Both the position numbers and the translations under genes were made by a program. Under the pieces are notes generated by a model. That model was not told the origin of the DNA and did no database searches. It worked only from the letters and a program-made list of their open reading frames with translations. A stretch of 64,000 nt of DNA, taken from NCBI RefSeq assembly GCF_023151555.2, contig NZ_CP100425.1, positions 558,001 to 622,000 of the forward strand, read 5' to 3'. Origin of the DNA: Photobacterium sp. CCB-ST2H9 (GTDB taxonomy: Bacteria > Pseudomonadota > Gammaproteobacteria > Enterobacterales > Vibrionaceae). How positions within the stretch are numbered: the first letter of the stretch is position 1; every line of letters starts with the position of its first letter. Positions 10,305 through 23,816 of this stretch are shown here, piece after piece.

Positions 10305-11206
10305 CAGACAAAACCCATTGTGGCTTTATTGCCATTGTAGGCCGTCCGAACGTCGGCAAATCCACGCTGCTGAACCGTTTGGTCGGGCAGAAGTTATCCA
10401 TTACCTCACGTAAGCCGCAGACAACACGTCACCGGATTATGGGGGTGGACACCCGCGACGGCTTTCAGGCGGTATACGTCGATACGCCGGGACTGCACAT
10501 CGAAGAAAAACGAACCATCAACCGTCTGATGAACCGGGCGGCAAGCAGTTCTCTGACTGATGTGGAGCTGGTGTTGTTCCTGGTCGACGGAACCCAGTGG
10601 ACGCCAGATGACGAGATGGTGCTCAACAAGCTGGCGAAAACAGGTCTGCCTGTTGTTTTGCTGGTGAATAAAATCGACAACGTCAAAATGAAATATGATC
10701 TTTTCCCGCACATCCAGGCGCTGTCGGAAAAGATGGATTTTAAAGCAATCGTACCGGTTTCGGCCAAACACGGCGGCGGTATCGACGTGGTCGAGCAGAT
10801 CGTTCGCGAAAGTCTGCCGGAAGGGGAATACTACTTCCCGGAAGAGTATGTGACAGACCGTTCTCAGCGCTTTATGGCGTCTGAAATTATCCGTGAAAAG
10901 CTGATGCGTTTTACCGGTGAGGAACTGCCGTATTCTGTGACCGTGGAAATCGAGCGGTTTGACTATAATCCGGAAACGGACGGCTTTGATATCAATGGCC
11001 TGATTCTTGTGGAACGTAAAGGCCAGAAGAAGATGGTCATCGGTAAAGGTGGCGAGAAAATCAAAACCATCGGCCGTGAAGCCCGTCTGGATATGGAAGA
11101 TCTGTTCGAACGTAAGGTTTACCTGGAACTCTGGGTGAAAGTGAAATCCGGTTGGGCAGATGACGAGCGCGCCTTGCGCAGCCTCGGTTATATCGACGAT
11201 CTCTAA
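10301..11206 (+). CDS. era: GTPase Era
   Basis: Essential GTPase that binds 16S rRNA near its 3' end and helps 30S assembly. The 301 residues have an N-terminal GTPase domain with GRPNVGKST (P-loop), DTPGLH (G3) and NKID (G4), and a C-terminal KH RNA-binding domain with [14 protein letters not shown]. coli Era has the same length. The start overlaps the rnc stop by four bases, which usually means coupled translation; recO follows eight bases later. Confidence 0.98.
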   Translation: MTDKTHCGFIAIVGRPNVGKSTLLNRLVGQKLSITSRKPQTTRHRIMGVDTRDGFQAVYVDTPGLHIEEKRTINRLMNRAASSSLTDVELVLFLVDGTQWTPDDEMVLNKLAKTGLPVVLLVNKIDNVKMKYDLFPHIQALSEKMDFKAIVPVSAKHGGGIDVVEQIVRESLPEGEYYFPEEYVTDRSQRFMASEIIREKLMRFTGEELPYSVTVEIERFDYNPETDGFDINGLILVERKGQKKMVIGKGGEKIKTIGREARLDMEDLFERKVYLELWVKVKSGWADDERALRSLGYIDDL

Positions 11207-11214
11207 GGACAGCG

Positions 11215-11925
11215 ATGGAAGGGTTGCAGCGCTGTTTTGTCCTGCATGCTCGTCCCTACAGTGAGACGAGTCTGATCCTGGACGTCTTCAGTGAAGAGTC
11301 CGGTCGGATCAGCCTGATGGCAAAAGGCGCACGCCGCAAGCGCTCCAATCTCAAAGGAGCGCTTCAACCTTTTACCCCGTTATTTCTCAAATGGTCTGGT
11401 CGTGGCAGCATGCCCGTCATGACCCATGCTGAGCCGATCAGTATCGGACTGCCGATGCGCAGTTACATTCTCTATTCCGCCCTGTATGTGAATGAAATTC
11501 TCGCCCGGGTGCTGGAAGCACAGACGCCGTATCCGGCGCTGTTTCTTGATTATCTCAATGTCTTGCGTGAACTGGCTCAGGCCGAGAACCCGGAACCGGC
11601 CCTGCGACGGTTTGAACTGGCTTTATTGGATCATCTGGGGTACGGCGTGGATTTCCTGCATTGTGCGGGCAGTGGCCTGCCTGTGGATGATGTGATGACC
11701 TATAACTACCGGGAGCAAAGGGGGTTTATTGCCTCTGTCGTCGCCGGGCAGCTTACGTTTACCGGACGGCAGCTGAAAGCCATTGCCGCCCGTCATTTTG
11801 AAACACAGGATCAGCTCAGGGCTGCAAAGCGCTTTACACGGATGGCCCTGAAACCGTATCTTGGCAGCAAACCATTAAAAAGCAGGGAATTGTTTATCCC
11901 TAGAGGAAGGAGTACCGCTTCATGA
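11215..11925 (+). CDS. recO: DNA repair protein RecO
   Basis: Works with RecF and RecR to load RecA on SSB-coated gaps. The 236 residues (242 in E. coli) have the N-terminal OB-fold ([20 protein letters not shown] and the basic [17 protein letters not shown]) and a helical C-terminal domain. The Cys4 zinc site of some RecO proteins is absent, as in E. coli. AAGGA precedes the ATG; the end overlaps pdxJ (ATGA). Confidence 0.95.
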   Translation: MEGLQRCFVLHARPYSETSLILDVFSEESGRISLMAKGARRKRSNLKGALQPFTPLFLKWSGRGSMPVMTHAEPISIGLPMRSYILYSALYVNEILARVLEAQTPYPALFLDYLNVLRELAQAENPEPALRRFELALLDHLGYGVDFLHCAGSGLPVDDVMTYNYREQRGFIASVVAGQLTFTGRQLKAIAARHFETQDQLRAAKRFTRMALKPYLGSKPLKSRELFIPRGRSTAS

Positions 11926-12653
11926 AGAATATACTGCTCGGCGTCAATATTGACCACGTCGCTACTTTACGCAATGCCCGTGGCACCCGTTATCCGGATC
12001 CTGTCCACGCGGCAGAAGTAGCCGAACGCGCTGGCGCTGATGGTATTACCATTCATTTACGCGAAGACCGCCGCCACATTACCGACCGTGACGTGCGCAT
12101 TCTGCGTGAAACGATTCAGACCCGGATGAATCTGGAAATGGCGGTGACCGATGAAATGGTTCAGATTGCTCTGGAGACCAAACCTGAGTTTGTTTGCCTG
12201 GTGCCAGAAAAACGCGAAGAGCTGACCACAGAAGGAGGCTTGGATGTGGTCGGACAGCTGGACAAAGTGAAAGCGGCGACTGAAAAACTGTCTGCAGCCG
12301 GAATTCTGGTGTCGTTATTCATTGATGCTGACCGTGCGCAGATTGATGCTGCGGTAGCCTGTGGCGCGCCTTATATCGAGCTGCACACTGGTCACTATGC
12401 CGATGCAACGACGGATACAGAGCAGCAGGCCGAGCTGAAAAAAATTGCTGCGGCAGCCAGCTACGCCAGCGATCAGGGGATCAAGGTGAATGCCGGTCAT
12501 GGTCTGACGTACCATAACGTGAAGCCAATCGCCGCACTGCCGGAAATCTATGAGCTGAACATTGGCCACGCGATTGTGGGCCGCGCTCTATTCGACGGTC
12601 TGCACCAAGCGGTTGCCGACATGAAAGCTGTGATGCTGGAAGCGCGCTGGTAA
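11922..12653 (+). CDS. pdxJ: Pyridoxine 5'-phosphate synthase
   Basis: Condenses 1-deoxyxylulose 5-phosphate with 3-amino-2-oxopropyl phosphate to make pyridoxine 5'-phosphate (DXP-dependent vitamin B6 route). The 243-residue TIM barrel has the family start [18 protein letters not shown], the phosphate loops around HLREDRRHI, and GHGLTYHN near the C-terminus. The length equals E. coli PdxJ. Its ATG overlaps the recO stop and its TAA shares a base with the acpS ATG. Confidence 0.97.
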   Translation: MKNILLGVNIDHVATLRNARGTRYPDPVHAAEVAERAGADGITIHLREDRRHITDRDVRILRETIQTRMNLEMAVTDEMVQIALETKPEFVCLVPEKREELTTEGGLDVVGQLDKVKAATEKLSAAGILVSLFIDADRAQIDAAVACGAPYIELHTGHYADATTDTEQQAELKKIAAAASYASDQGIKVNAGHGLTYHNVKPIAALPEIYELNIGHAIVGRALFDGLHQAVADMKAVMLEARW

Positions 12654-13036
12654 TGGCCATTGTCGGTCTGGGCACGGATATTGCGGAAATTGCCCGCGTT
12701 GAGCTTGTGCTTGAGCGTACCGGGGCAGCCTTTGCACGCAGAGTGCTGACCCCTCAGGAGCAGGCCATTTTCAGCCAGCACAAACAGGCTGGCCGTTATC
12801 TGGCAAAGCGCTTTGCTGTCAAAGAAGCGGCTGCTAAAGCGCTGGGAACCGGCATCGCCTGTGGTGTGTCTTTTCAGGATTTTACTGTGACGAACAATGA
12901 GCGCGGTAAACCGGAACTGACGCTGAGCGGGAAAGCTGCTGAACTGGCGGCGCAGATGGCTGTTCGTCATGTCCACCTGACAATTGCTGATGAAAAGCAC
13001 TATGCCGTTGCTACCGTGATTCTGGAAACAGACTGA
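12653..13036 (+). CDS. acpS: Holo-[acyl-carrier-protein] synthase
   Basis: Transfers the 4'-phosphopantetheine arm of coenzyme A to acyl carrier protein, needed for fatty-acid synthesis. The 127 residues carry the two family motifs, [13 protein letters not shown] (magnesium-binding aspartate at residue 9) and [13 protein letters not shown]. The start is TAATG, sharing one base with the pdxJ stop. Last gene of the lepA run, followed by a strong terminator. Confidence 0.96.
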   Translation: MAIVGLGTDIAEIARVELVLERTGAAFARRVLTPQEQAIFSQHKQAGRYLAKRFAVKEAAAKALGTGIACGVSFQDFTVTNNERGKPELTLSGKAAELAAQMAVRHVHLTIADEKHYAVATVILETD

Positions 13037-13065
13037 CGCGCGCGGTTACCCCGGCGACAAACAAA

Positions 13066-13096
13066 AAAAGGCCAGACGCGATATGTCTGGCCTTTT
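13066..13096. terminator. Bidirectional terminator between acpS and barA
   Basis: AAAAGGCCAGAC (13066-13077), a seven-base loop, then GTCTGGCCTTTT (13085-13096). The A and T runs on either side let it stop transcripts from both convergent genes. Confidence 0.9.
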
Positions 13097-13114
13097 GTTT
13101 GTCATGTAGATGGC

Positions 13115-15892
13115 TTATTGCCGGTAGGCCTGTGATGCTTTCACGACATTGTTCATCTCATCAATCAGCTCAAACAGCTCCGGCTCCAGGTCTGTGACTG
13201 CCGTGCCGGCTTTCAGCTGGGTTTCCAGTGTGTAGCAGAGATTTTTCAGCCTCGGAACCCCGCTGTAGGCACAACTGCCGTGAAGTTTGTGTATCGACGG
13301 CCACAGCTCAATCTCTTTGCCGTCCAGCACTTCGTTTACCAGCATTTCGACCTCGGGCATGAAGTCGAGCAGCATCTGCAGCATGTCTCTGGCCAGATCT
13401 TCCTTACCGGCGGCCTGCTTCAGCGCCAGATCCCAATCCCAGCTGACATTCTGATTGAGCGGACCCGGCGCGGGGGCTGCTGAATTGGTTGGTGCCGGTT
13501 CCGGGAGGCTGGCAGGCCCGTTGTTCTGAGGCTGAGGAATCCATTTGGCCAGCATCTGCTGCAGGATCTGTTCTTCAATGGGTTTGGTCAGGTAGTCATC
13601 CATCCCCGCCTGAAGCAGGCGTTCGCGCTCACCGGCCATGGCGTGGGCCGTGACGGCAATTACCGGCGTATTATGGTTAAGGTCGGTTTCATGGATGGCC
13701 TGACAGGCGCTGACCCCGTCCATTTCCGGCATCTGAATGTCCATGAAAATAAGGTCAAAAGCCTTCTGATGGGCATATTCCACCGCTTTACGGCCACCTG
13801 TTGCGGTGATGACGGTTTCGACCCGCTCACTGAGCAGGGCTGCGATCAACTTGAGGTTCGCCGGGTTATCATCGACGGCCATGACCGTCAGTGGTAACAG
13901 CGCATCAGCCGGGGAAGCCAGCGGTAAAGGTTCCGGTTCTTCCAGCTGATCGGTCTGGCCGATCAGTGCATCGAAGAGTTTACGCTGTGCCAGTGGTTTA
14001 CCCAGGCAGGCGGTAACACCAGCGGTCAGCAGGCGTTCCGACAGGGCAAGCTCAGTGGTCGGCAGACACACCAGAACCTTATCGGCCAGTTGCTCAGCTT
14101 TGAACACCATATCCAGAATGTTCGCCAGCGGCGGCTGTTCGCCCGGCGACAGGCAGAGCAGGGCAAAATCGTGATGCTCGACATCATCTTCCGGCATATC
14201 GGCGCGGTAGGTTACTTCCAGCCCAGCCTGAAGCAGGCGCTGTTGCAACACGTTGGCAGCCTGCAGGTTCGATTCGATCAGCAGCAGGTGGCGTCCTTTG
14301 AGGTCGCGGGTATCGATCGGCTGTGAAACCGGCAGGTCGGTTTTATTCAGCCGTAAGGTAAACCAGAAGGTTGAGCCCTGATGCAGTCGGCTGGTCAGGC
14401 TGATTTCACCGCCCATCTGGGTGACCAGTTTCTGGGTAATCACCAGCCCCAGACCGGTTCCGCCATACCGGCGTGAAATACTGGCATCGGCCTGACTGAA
14501 TGCCTGGAACAGCTGGGCTTGCTGGCGCTCAGAAATCCCGATCCCGGTATCCCGGACCATGAACTGAAGTTCAAGGTTTTCATCTCGGTCGGCTTTCAGC
14601 TCGACGGCAATATCAATGTTACCGCGCTCGGTAAATTTAACGGCATTACCAATCAGGTTCGTCAGTACTTGCTGGATGCGAAGCGGATCCCCAATCAGGC
14701 CGGTTGGAATCCGCGGATCGACTCGCAGCGTCAATTCCAGTCCTTTTTCGTGGGCGCTTGGTGCAAGCAGTCTCATCACCTCATCGAGAGAATCGGTAAA
14801 GTCGAACGGAATGTTTTCCAGCAGCAGTTTTCCGGCTTCCAGTTTCGAGAAGTCGAGGATGTCATTGATGATGGTCAGCAGGTTGTTGGCCGACTTTTCA
14901 ATCGTCAGCAGATAATCATGCTGGCTGGCACTGAGCCGGGTTTTCAGCATCTGACGGGTAAAGCCGATGACGCCGTTGAGTGGGGTGCGCAGTTCATGGG
15001 ACATGTTGGCCAGGAATTCTGATTTCACCCGGGCAGCTTCCTGTGCCCGCTTTTTGGCAATATCCAGCTCGACGTTCTGGATCTCCAGCTGCTCCAGAGT
15101 TTCACGCAGATCGGAAGTGGCCTGATCGATGCTCTGTTGCATCTCGATGTGATAATCCGACAGGGAAATCGCCATGGCGTTGATCCCGTTTTTCAGGTTA
15201 TCCAGTTCGCCCAGCAGTTCTCCTTCAATCCGAACGTCCAGGTGGCCGCGGCGGATACGGTCAACGACACTGATCATGTGGGAAATCGGCCGGGTGACAT
15301 CCCGCATCAGGCGATAGGCGAACAGGCCGGAGAGGATCAGACCCAGCAACAGGACCATCAGGGCGGTGAAGACTTCCTGATACTGTTGCAGCCGCAGCGG
15401 ACTCATGTCCATTTCAATCGAAATGTAGCCCAGCGCCTTGGCCTGAAAGCCCGGTGCTGAGAGGTTACTTTGCTGGGCTTCAGTCAGGATCGGTGCCCGC
15501 ATGATCATCGTGGTGTCATTGACGACAATATCGGGCAGAAAAGGAATCGGCTTGTCATCCGGGAACATCAGGGCTTCAAAATTCCGGTGGAAGTTTGAAG
15601 TGACAAAAAGCTCATTATTGCTGTCGAAGACGGCGATACTGCGTACAATGTCGGAATGCTTGCGGTGCGCGTAGCTGATAATGCGCCGGACTGCTTCACG
15701 GTTGTGATCAGCCATCCCGTATTCGGTCGAGATTGCCAGCGGTTCAATAATGCTGGTCCCGGTTGCCACCAGCTGATGTTCCAGATCCCGGTAGCGGCTC
15801 AGGGTAAAAAATGCGCTCAATAGCAGGCCAATGATCAGGGTTGGTGCTAATGTCAGGGTGAAAACCCGGGCGCGAAGTCCGTATTTGGTCAT
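13115..15892 (-). CDS. barA: Hybrid sensor histidine kinase BarA (VarS)
   Basis: Sensor of the BarA-UvrY (VarS-VarA in Vibrio) system, which switches on the CsrA-sequestering small RNAs. The 925 residues run: membrane helices at about 10-30 and 175-193 flanking a periplasmic region, HAMP, kinase dimerisation domain with His299 (MSHELRTPLNG), ATPase domain (GGTGLGLVITQ), a degenerate receiver, a receiver with Asp718 (DLIFMDIQMPEMDG), and a C-terminal HPt domain with His871 (HKLHGSCAYSG). It stands alone on the minus strand between acpS and rlmD, as in E. coli. The response regulator gene is not in this window, but its downstream effector CsrA is. Confidence 0.96.
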   Translation of the reverse strand: MTKYGLRARVFTLTLAPTLIIGLLLSAFFTLSRYRDLEHQLVATGTSIIEPLAISTEYGMADHNREAVRRIISYAHRKHSDIVRSIAVFDSNNELFVTSNFHRNFEALMFPDDKPIPFLPDIVVNDTTMIMRAPILTEAQQSNLSAPGFQAKALGYISIEMDMSPLRLQQYQEVFTALMVLLLGLILSGLFAYRLMRDVTRPISHMISVVDRIRRGHLDVRIEGELLGELDNLKNGINAMAISLSDYHIEMQQSIDQATSDLRETLEQLEIQNVELDIAKKRAQEAARVKSEFLANMSHELRTPLNGVIGFTRQMLKTRLSASQHDYLLTIEKSANNLLTIINDILDFSKLEAGKLLLENIPFDFTDSLDEVMRLLAPSAHEKGLELTLRVDPRIPTGLIGDPLRIQQVLTNLIGNAVKFTERGNIDIAVELKADRDENLELQFMVRDTGIGISERQQAQLFQAFSQADASISRRYGGTGLGLVITQKLVTQMGGEISLTSRLHQGSTFWFTLRLNKTDLPVSQPIDTRDLKGRHLLLIESNLQAANVLQQRLLQAGLEVTYRADMPEDDVEHHDFALLCLSPGEQPPLANILDMVFKAEQLADKVLVCLPTTELALSERLLTAGVTACLGKPLAQRKLFDALIGQTDQLEEPEPLPLASPADALLPLTVMAVDDNPANLKLIAALLSERVETVITATGGRKAVEYAHQKAFDLIFMDIQMPEMDGVSACQAIHETDLNHNTPVIAVTAHAMAGERERLLQAGMDDYLTKPIEEQILQQMLAKWIPQPQNNGPASLPEPAPTNSAAPAPGPLNQNVSWDWDLALKQAAGKEDLARDMLQMLLDFMPEVEMLVNEVLDGKEIELWPSIHKLHGSCAYSGVPRLKNLCYTLETQLKAGTAVTDLEPELFELIDEMNNVVKASQAYRQ

Positions 15893-16048
15893 GGTTACAA
15901 GAAATCGATTCTGTGGGAGAATTGCGGCCTATGCTGGCCACGCAAGCATGTTCCAGCCCTTAGCTTAATGAATCTTTCCCGCAGCGACAATTGAAGTCTC
16001 TGCGGCATCGCCCTGAAAAGGCGACAAAACACCGTGAGTTACAACATT

Positions 16049-17386
16049 ATGGCACGCTTTTTTAAGCCGACGAAACGTACTGTCAGCGACACCAAGCACA
16101 AAGAAGTTACTGTGACCCGCCTGGATCACCTGGGCGCGGGGATTGCCCACCTTGACCGCAAACCGGTGTTTATTCCGGGGTTGCTGCCCGGCGAACGCGC
16201 ACTGGTTCAGCTCACTGAAAACAAAAAACAATACGCCCGAGCGAAAGTGATCAAACGGCTGACAGACAGCCCGGAACGCATTACACCGCAGTGCCCGGTT
16301 TATGACCAGTGCGGTGGCTGTAACTTGCAACACCTCTCTCATTCTGCTCAGGTTGATGCAAAGCGTCAGTCGCTGGGAGAGCTGATGGCAAAATTTGCCC
16401 TCGCTGACGGGCAGGAAAAAACCGCGGTTCTGACTCAGGACAGCGCAGTGACGGGTCAGGAATGGCTGTATCGCCGCAGTGCGCGTTTCAGCCTGAGAGT
16501 TGAGCCGGGTCAGGGGCTGTGTCTGGGATTTCGCAAGGAACAGAGCAAAGACATTGTCGACATCGCACATTGCCCGGTGCTGGCCGCATCGCTGAATGAT
16601 CTGCTGCCGCCGCTCCGGGAAATGCTGAACTCCCTGCAGGGACGGCGTAACCTCGGGCATGTGGAGCTGGTGGAAGCGGATAACGGCCCGGTGGTCCTGA
16701 TCCGGCATCTGAAACCATTTTCTGACCCGGATATGACGAAGATTCAGCAATTTGCTGACAATCAACGTGTTATGCTATTCCTTTCACCCGCTCCTGATGA
16801 AGTGATTCAGCTGACCGGCGATGCGCCGTATTACGAAGTGGAAGGACTCCGGCTGGCGTTTTCACCGAAGGATTTTATTCAGGTCAACCGGCCGGTCAAT
16901 GAACAGATGATCGCACAGGCGATGTCATGGCTGGATGTGCAGCCTGAAGACCGGGTGCTGGATTTATTCTGCGGGTTGGGTAACTTCAGCTTGCCGCTGG
17001 CCAAAAGAGCGCGGGAAGTGGTAGGCGTTGAAGGCGTGGATGCCATGGTGCAGCGTGCCAGTGAGAATGCTGCGCTGAACGGTCTGAAAAATACTGCTTT
17101 TTATCAGGGCAATCTGGAAGACGGAATTGCGTCGTTCAGCTGGGCGCATGAAGGCTTTGATAAAGTCCTGCTGGATCCGGCCCGTGCAGGAGCGGCAGGC
17201 GTGATGACGCAGGTGGCAGCTTTGTCACCCAGCCATATTTTATATGTGTCCTGCAATCCGGCAACGCTGGCGCGGGACAGTCAGGTACTGTTGCAGCAAG
17301 GCTATCAGTTGCAACGCCTGGGGATGCTGGATATGTTTCCCCATACCGGACATTTGGAATCGATGGCCCTGTTTACCCGTGCCTGA
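16049..17386 (+). CDS. rlmD: 23S rRNA (uracil(1939)-C(5))-methyltransferase
   Basis: Methylates U1939 of 23S rRNA with S-adenosylmethionine. The 445 residues have an N-terminal TRAM domain, the Fe-S cysteines CPVYDQCGGC plus a further Cys in IVDIAHCPV, the SAM fold (DLFCGLGNFSLPLA), and the catalytic SCNPATLARD. ATG 16049 (MARFFKPTKRT) aligns with E. coli; an in-frame GTG at 16034 would add five residues, and neither has a clear ribosome site. A 14-base palindrome (GCCTGAATTCAGGC, 17381-17394) overlaps the stop codon. Confidence 0.96.
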   Translation: MARFFKPTKRTVSDTKHKEVTVTRLDHLGAGIAHLDRKPVFIPGLLPGERALVQLTENKKQYARAKVIKRLTDSPERITPQCPVYDQCGGCNLQHLSHSAQVDAKRQSLGELMAKFALADGQEKTAVLTQDSAVTGQEWLYRRSARFSLRVEPGQGLCLGFRKEQSKDIVDIAHCPVLAASLNDLLPPLREMLNSLQGRRNLGHVELVEADNGPVVLIRHLKPFSDPDMTKIQQFADNQRVMLFLSPAPDEVIQLTGDAPYYEVEGLRLAFSPKDFIQVNRPVNEQMIAQAMSWLDVQPEDRVLDLFCGLGNFSLPLAKRAREVVGVEGVDAMVQRASENAALNGLKNTAFYQGNLEDGIASFSWAHEGFDKVLLDPARAGAAGVMTQVAALSPSHILYVSCNPATLARDSQVLLQQGYQLQRLGMLDMFPHTGHLESMALFTRA

Positions 17387-17450
17387 ATTCAGGCACTGAC
17401 TTGAAAGGTGACAGGTATCCATCCGTAACTACGAAATACAGGACAGAATC

Positions 17451-19676
17451 ATGGTCGCAGTTCGCGGTGCGCATTTAAAGGAAAACGTTCAATTTGAGCT
17501 GGTGCCCTGGGCAGAAAGCCTGTTACAGGACAGTACAACCTCGAACCGTCTGATCCAAACCTATCAGCGTTGTGAAGCGCATCTGGATAATCAGGCTGTT
17601 GCCAGTCAGATGCTGTGGCGTGGCCGGGAGATGGTCGAAATCCTGGTGATGCTCAGTATGGATGCCGATACCCTGATTGCTGCGTTGCTGTTCCCGCTGG
17701 TCGAGGCCGGGCTCTACAAGAGTGATGAGGTCAGAGAGGAATACGGCCAGTCGATCCTGTACATGGTGAAAGGGGTCAAACAGATGGCTGCTATCAGCCA
17801 GCTGAATGCCATCAAAGAAGGCGCGGCACAATCGGCGCAGGTGGATAATATCCGCCGGATGCTGCTGTCGATGGTAGACGACTTCCGCTGCGTGGTTATC
17901 AAACTGGCTGAGCGGATCTGTCATTTACGCGAAGTGAAAGACGAGCCGGATGCGGTACGCCGTGCTGCTGCGCGCGAATGTGCCAATATCTACGCGCCGC
18001 TGGCGAACCGTCTGGGGATTGGTCAGCTCAAGTGGGAAATCGAAGACTACGCCTTCCGGTACAATCACCCGGAGACCTACAAGCAGATTGCCAAGCAATT
18101 GGCTGAACGCCGGATTGACCGTGAACAGTACATCGAACGCTTCGTGGCCGATCTGGATGAATCGATGAAAGCCTCGCACATCAAAGCCGAAGTACATGGC
18201 CGGCCGAAGCATATTTACAGCATCTGGCGCAAGATGCAGAAGAAGAGCCTGGCGTTTGATGAGCTGTTTGACGTGCGTGCGGTGCGGATTATTGCTGACC
18301 AGCTTCAGGATTGTTACGCCGCGCTGGGAGTAGTTCACACCAAGTACCGTCATCTGCCCAAAGAATTCGACGACTATGTCGCGAACCCGAAACCGAACGG
18401 TTATCAGTCGATTCATACCGTGGTGATTGGTCCGGAAGGCAAAACGATTGAAATCCAGATCCGCACCAAGCAGATGCACGAAGAGTCGGAACTGGGCGTG
18501 GCTGCGCACTGGAAATACAAAGAGTCCGGCACGTCGTCCGGTGCTCATTCCGCCTATGATGAGAAAATCAACTGGCTGCGGAAACTGCTGGCCTGGCAGG
18601 AAGAGATGTCCGATTCGGGCGAAATGCTCGAAGAACTGCGCAGTCAGGTGTTCGACGATCGGGTTTATGCCTTTACGCCCAAAGGGGATGTGGTGGACCT
18701 GCCGCAGAATGCGACCCCGCTGGATTTTGCTTACCACATTCACTCAGAAGTGGGACACCGCTGTATCGGTGCCAAAGTCGAAGGACGTATCGTACCTTTC
18801 ACCTATCACCTGCAAATGGGTGATCAGGTGGAAATCATCACCCAGAAAGAACCCAATCCGTCCCGTGACTGGCTGAATCCGAACCTGGGCTTTGTGAATT
18901 CCAGCCGTGCCCGTGCCAAAGTGCATGCCTGGTTCCGGAAGCAGGACAGAGACAAGAATATTGCGGCCGGCCGGGAGATCCTGGAGCAGGAACTGCACAA
19001 AATCGGCGCGACGATGAAAGACGCCGAAGCTTATGCTCTGAAACGCTTCAACGTGAATTCAACCGACGAACTCTTTGCGGGTGTCGGGAGCGGTGACCTG
19101 CGTATCAATCAGGTGATCAACCACATCAATGCGCTGGTGAACAAACCGACCGCGGAAGAAGAAGATCAGCAATTGCTGGAGCGCCTGACGGAAGCGAGTA
19201 ACAAGGCCAGTCAGAAAAAACCGCAGCGTGATGCAGTGGTCGTGGAAGGGGTCGATAACCTGATGACGCATCTGGCGCGCTGTTGTCAGCCGATCCCCGG
19301 TGATGACATTGCAGGCTTTGTGACTCAGGGCCGGGGGATCTCGGTGCACCGCAGTGACTGCGAACAGCTGGAAGAATTGCGTCATGTAGCGCCGCAGCGA
19401 ATCATCAACACGGTCTGGGGCGGCAGTTTTGCAGGGCGTTACGCGCTGACAGTGCGGGTAACGGCATCTGAACGCAATGGCCTGATCAAAGATCTGACGA
19501 ACACGCTGCATAACGAGAAGGTCAAGGTTGCCGGTGTGAAGAGCCGGATTGATTTCAGAAAGCAGATGTCAATCATGGATTTTGATGTCGAACTGACTGA
19601 CCTGGATACGCTGGGCAGGGTCCTCAAGCGGCTGGAACAGGTCAAAGATGTGGTCGAGGCCAGACGGTTACACTGA
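17451..19676 (+). CDS. relA: GTP pyrophosphokinase RelA
   Basis: Ribosome-associated (p)ppGpp synthetase of the stringent response, activated by uncharged tRNA. The 741 residues (744 in E. coli) are an inactive hydrolase domain with FPLVEAG at 81-87 in place of the HDxxED motif, a synthetase domain (YVANPKPNGYQSIHTVV), a TGS domain (DFAYHIHSEVGHRC), a zinc-finger/conserved-cysteine region (LARCCQPIPGDD) and a C-terminal ACT domain. It should therefore make but not degrade (p)ppGpp. mazG follows after a terminator-like hairpin. Confidence 0.98.
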   Translation: MVAVRGAHLKENVQFELVPWAESLLQDSTTSNRLIQTYQRCEAHLDNQAVASQMLWRGREMVEILVMLSMDADTLIAALLFPLVEAGLYKSDEVREEYGQSILYMVKGVKQMAAISQLNAIKEGAAQSAQVDNIRRMLLSMVDDFRCVVIKLAERICHLREVKDEPDAVRRAAARECANIYAPLANRLGIGQLKWEIEDYAFRYNHPETYKQIAKQLAERRIDREQYIERFVADLDESMKASHIKAEVHGRPKHIYSIWRKMQKKSLAFDELFDVRAVRIIADQLQDCYAALGVVHTKYRHLPKEFDDYVANPKPNGYQSIHTVVIGPEGKTIEIQIRTKQMHEESELGVAAHWKYKESGTSSGAHSAYDEKINWLRKLLAWQEEMSDSGEMLEELRSQVFDDRVYAFTPKGDVVDLPQNATPLDFAYHIHSEVGHRCIGAKVEGRIVPFTYHLQMGDQVEIITQKEPNPSRDWLNPNLGFVNSSRARAKVHAWFRKQDRDKNIAAGREILEQELHKIGATMKDAEAYALKRFNVNSTDELFAGVGSGDLRINQVINHINALVNKPTAEEEDQQLLERLTEASNKASQKKPQRDAVVVEGVDNLMTHLARCCQPIPGDDIAGFVTQGRGISVHRSDCEQLEELRHVAPQRIINTVWGGSFAGRYALTVRVTASERNGLIKDLTNTLHNEKVKVAGVKSRIDFRKQMSIMDFDVELTDLDTLGRVLKRLEQVKDVVEARRLH

Positions 19677-19709
19677 ATCTGGCAGATTCACGAGATTAAC
19701 CATTCAGCA

Positions 19710-19736
19710 GAAGCGGGCACCGGCCCGCTTCGTTTT
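19710..19736 (+). terminator. Terminator-like hairpin between relA and mazG
   Basis: GAAGCGGGC (19710-19718), loop ACCG, GCCCGCTTC (19723-19731), then GTTTTA. The short T run suggests partial termination, so mazG may be partly read from relA. Confidence 0.7.
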
Positions 19737-19761
19737 ATGAACAGAGCAGGATACGGTCATC

Positions 19762-20577
19762 ATGAGCGAGAAAGCCCCCATCAACACATTGCAGGCTATT
19801 ATGGCAAAACTGCGGGATCCGGACGGCGGTTGTCCCTGGGACCTCAAGCAGGATTTTGCCTCAATCGTGCCGCATACCCTGGAAGAAGCTTACGAAGTCG
19901 CGGATGCGATTGCTGAAGAAAACTGGGCTGAAGTGAAGGAAGAGCTGGGGGATTTGCTGTTTCAGGTGATTTTCTACAGTCAGTTGGGGAAAGAACAGGG
20001 ACTGTTTGAATTTGATGATATCGTCAGCGGAATCAACAACAAGCTGATCCGGCGTCATCCGCATGTGTTTGCCGACCAGCGTTTTGAAGATGAAGCAGCC
20101 ATTCACGCCAACTGGGAAGCGGAAAAAGCCAAAGAGCGTGCAGAAAAAGGGCTGGACGACAGCATTCTGGCGAATATCCCCAAAGCCATGCCCGCACTGA
20201 ATCGTGCCGATAAAATCCAGAAACGCTGTGCGAGATATGGTTTCGACTGGCTAACGCTGGGCCCGGTCGTCGAAAAAGTGCAGGAAGAAATGGATGAGGT
20301 GATGGCAGAAGCCCATCAGGCCATCCCTGATCAGGACAGAATTGAGGAAGAGATCGGGGATCTGCTGTTCGCGGTGGTGAACCTCAGCCGTCACCTGAAA
20401 GTGAAGCCGGAAATGGCGCTGCACCGGGCCAACCGAAAGTTCGAACGCCGCTTTCGCGCAGTAGAACAAAGTGTCCTGGAACAAGGAAAACGCGTAGATA
20501 CTTGCTCACTGGATGAGCTTGATGCAGAGTGGGAAAAAGTTAAACAGAAGGAAAAACTGAGCCAATCGGGGGAGTAA
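19762..20577 (+). CDS. mazG: Nucleoside triphosphate pyrophosphohydrolase MazG
   Basis: Hydrolyses (d)NTPs to the monophosphate and pyrophosphate; in E. coli it affects ppGpp level and survival in starvation. The 271 residues hold two MazG domains: DPDGGCPWDLKQ with EEAYEVADAI...EELGDLLFQV near the N-terminus, and EEMDEVMAE...EEIGDLLFAV in the second half. Both metal-binding EExxE-type patterns are present. In E. coli the mazEF toxin-antitoxin genes lie between relA and mazG; here only 85 bases separate them. Confidence 0.96.
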   Translation: MSEKAPINTLQAIMAKLRDPDGGCPWDLKQDFASIVPHTLEEAYEVADAIAEENWAEVKEELGDLLFQVIFYSQLGKEQGLFEFDDIVSGINNKLIRRHPHVFADQRFEDEAAIHANWEAEKAKERAEKGLDDSILANIPKAMPALNRADKIQKRCARYGFDWLTLGPVVEKVQEEMDEVMAEAHQAIPDQDRIEEEIGDLLFAVVNLSRHLKVKPEMALHRANRKFERRFRAVEQSVLEQGKRVDTCSLDELDAEWEKVKQKEKLSQSGE

Positions 20578-20665
20578 GCGCTAACCGGCTTGCATTTAAA
20601 CCGTCAAGGCATTTGGGCTTGATTTGGGACAAAAACCTGTCGTCTATACTGTGATAGTTTTCACG

Positions 20666-20694
20666 TTGTGGCAATAAAATGTGTCTGGTATACT
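20666..20694 (+). promoter_or_regulatory. Sigma-70 promoter of pyrG
   Basis: TTGTGG (20666-20671), a 17-base spacer and TATACT (20689-20694) with an extended -10 TGG before it. The start point would fall in the C-rich stretch near 20700-20702, about 46 bases before pyrG. Confidence 0.7.
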
Positions 20695-20696
20695 AA

Positions 20697-23773
<3,077 letters not shown>

Positions 23774-23816
23774 GCCTGATCTCTTCCTTTCGTCAGCACT
23801 GCTGACACAGAATGAT

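Noticed and set aside
14519..15022. Plus-strand frame of 167 codons opposite barA
   Set aside because: Lies within the kinase and HAMP coding region of BarA; composition is that of an antisense shadow.
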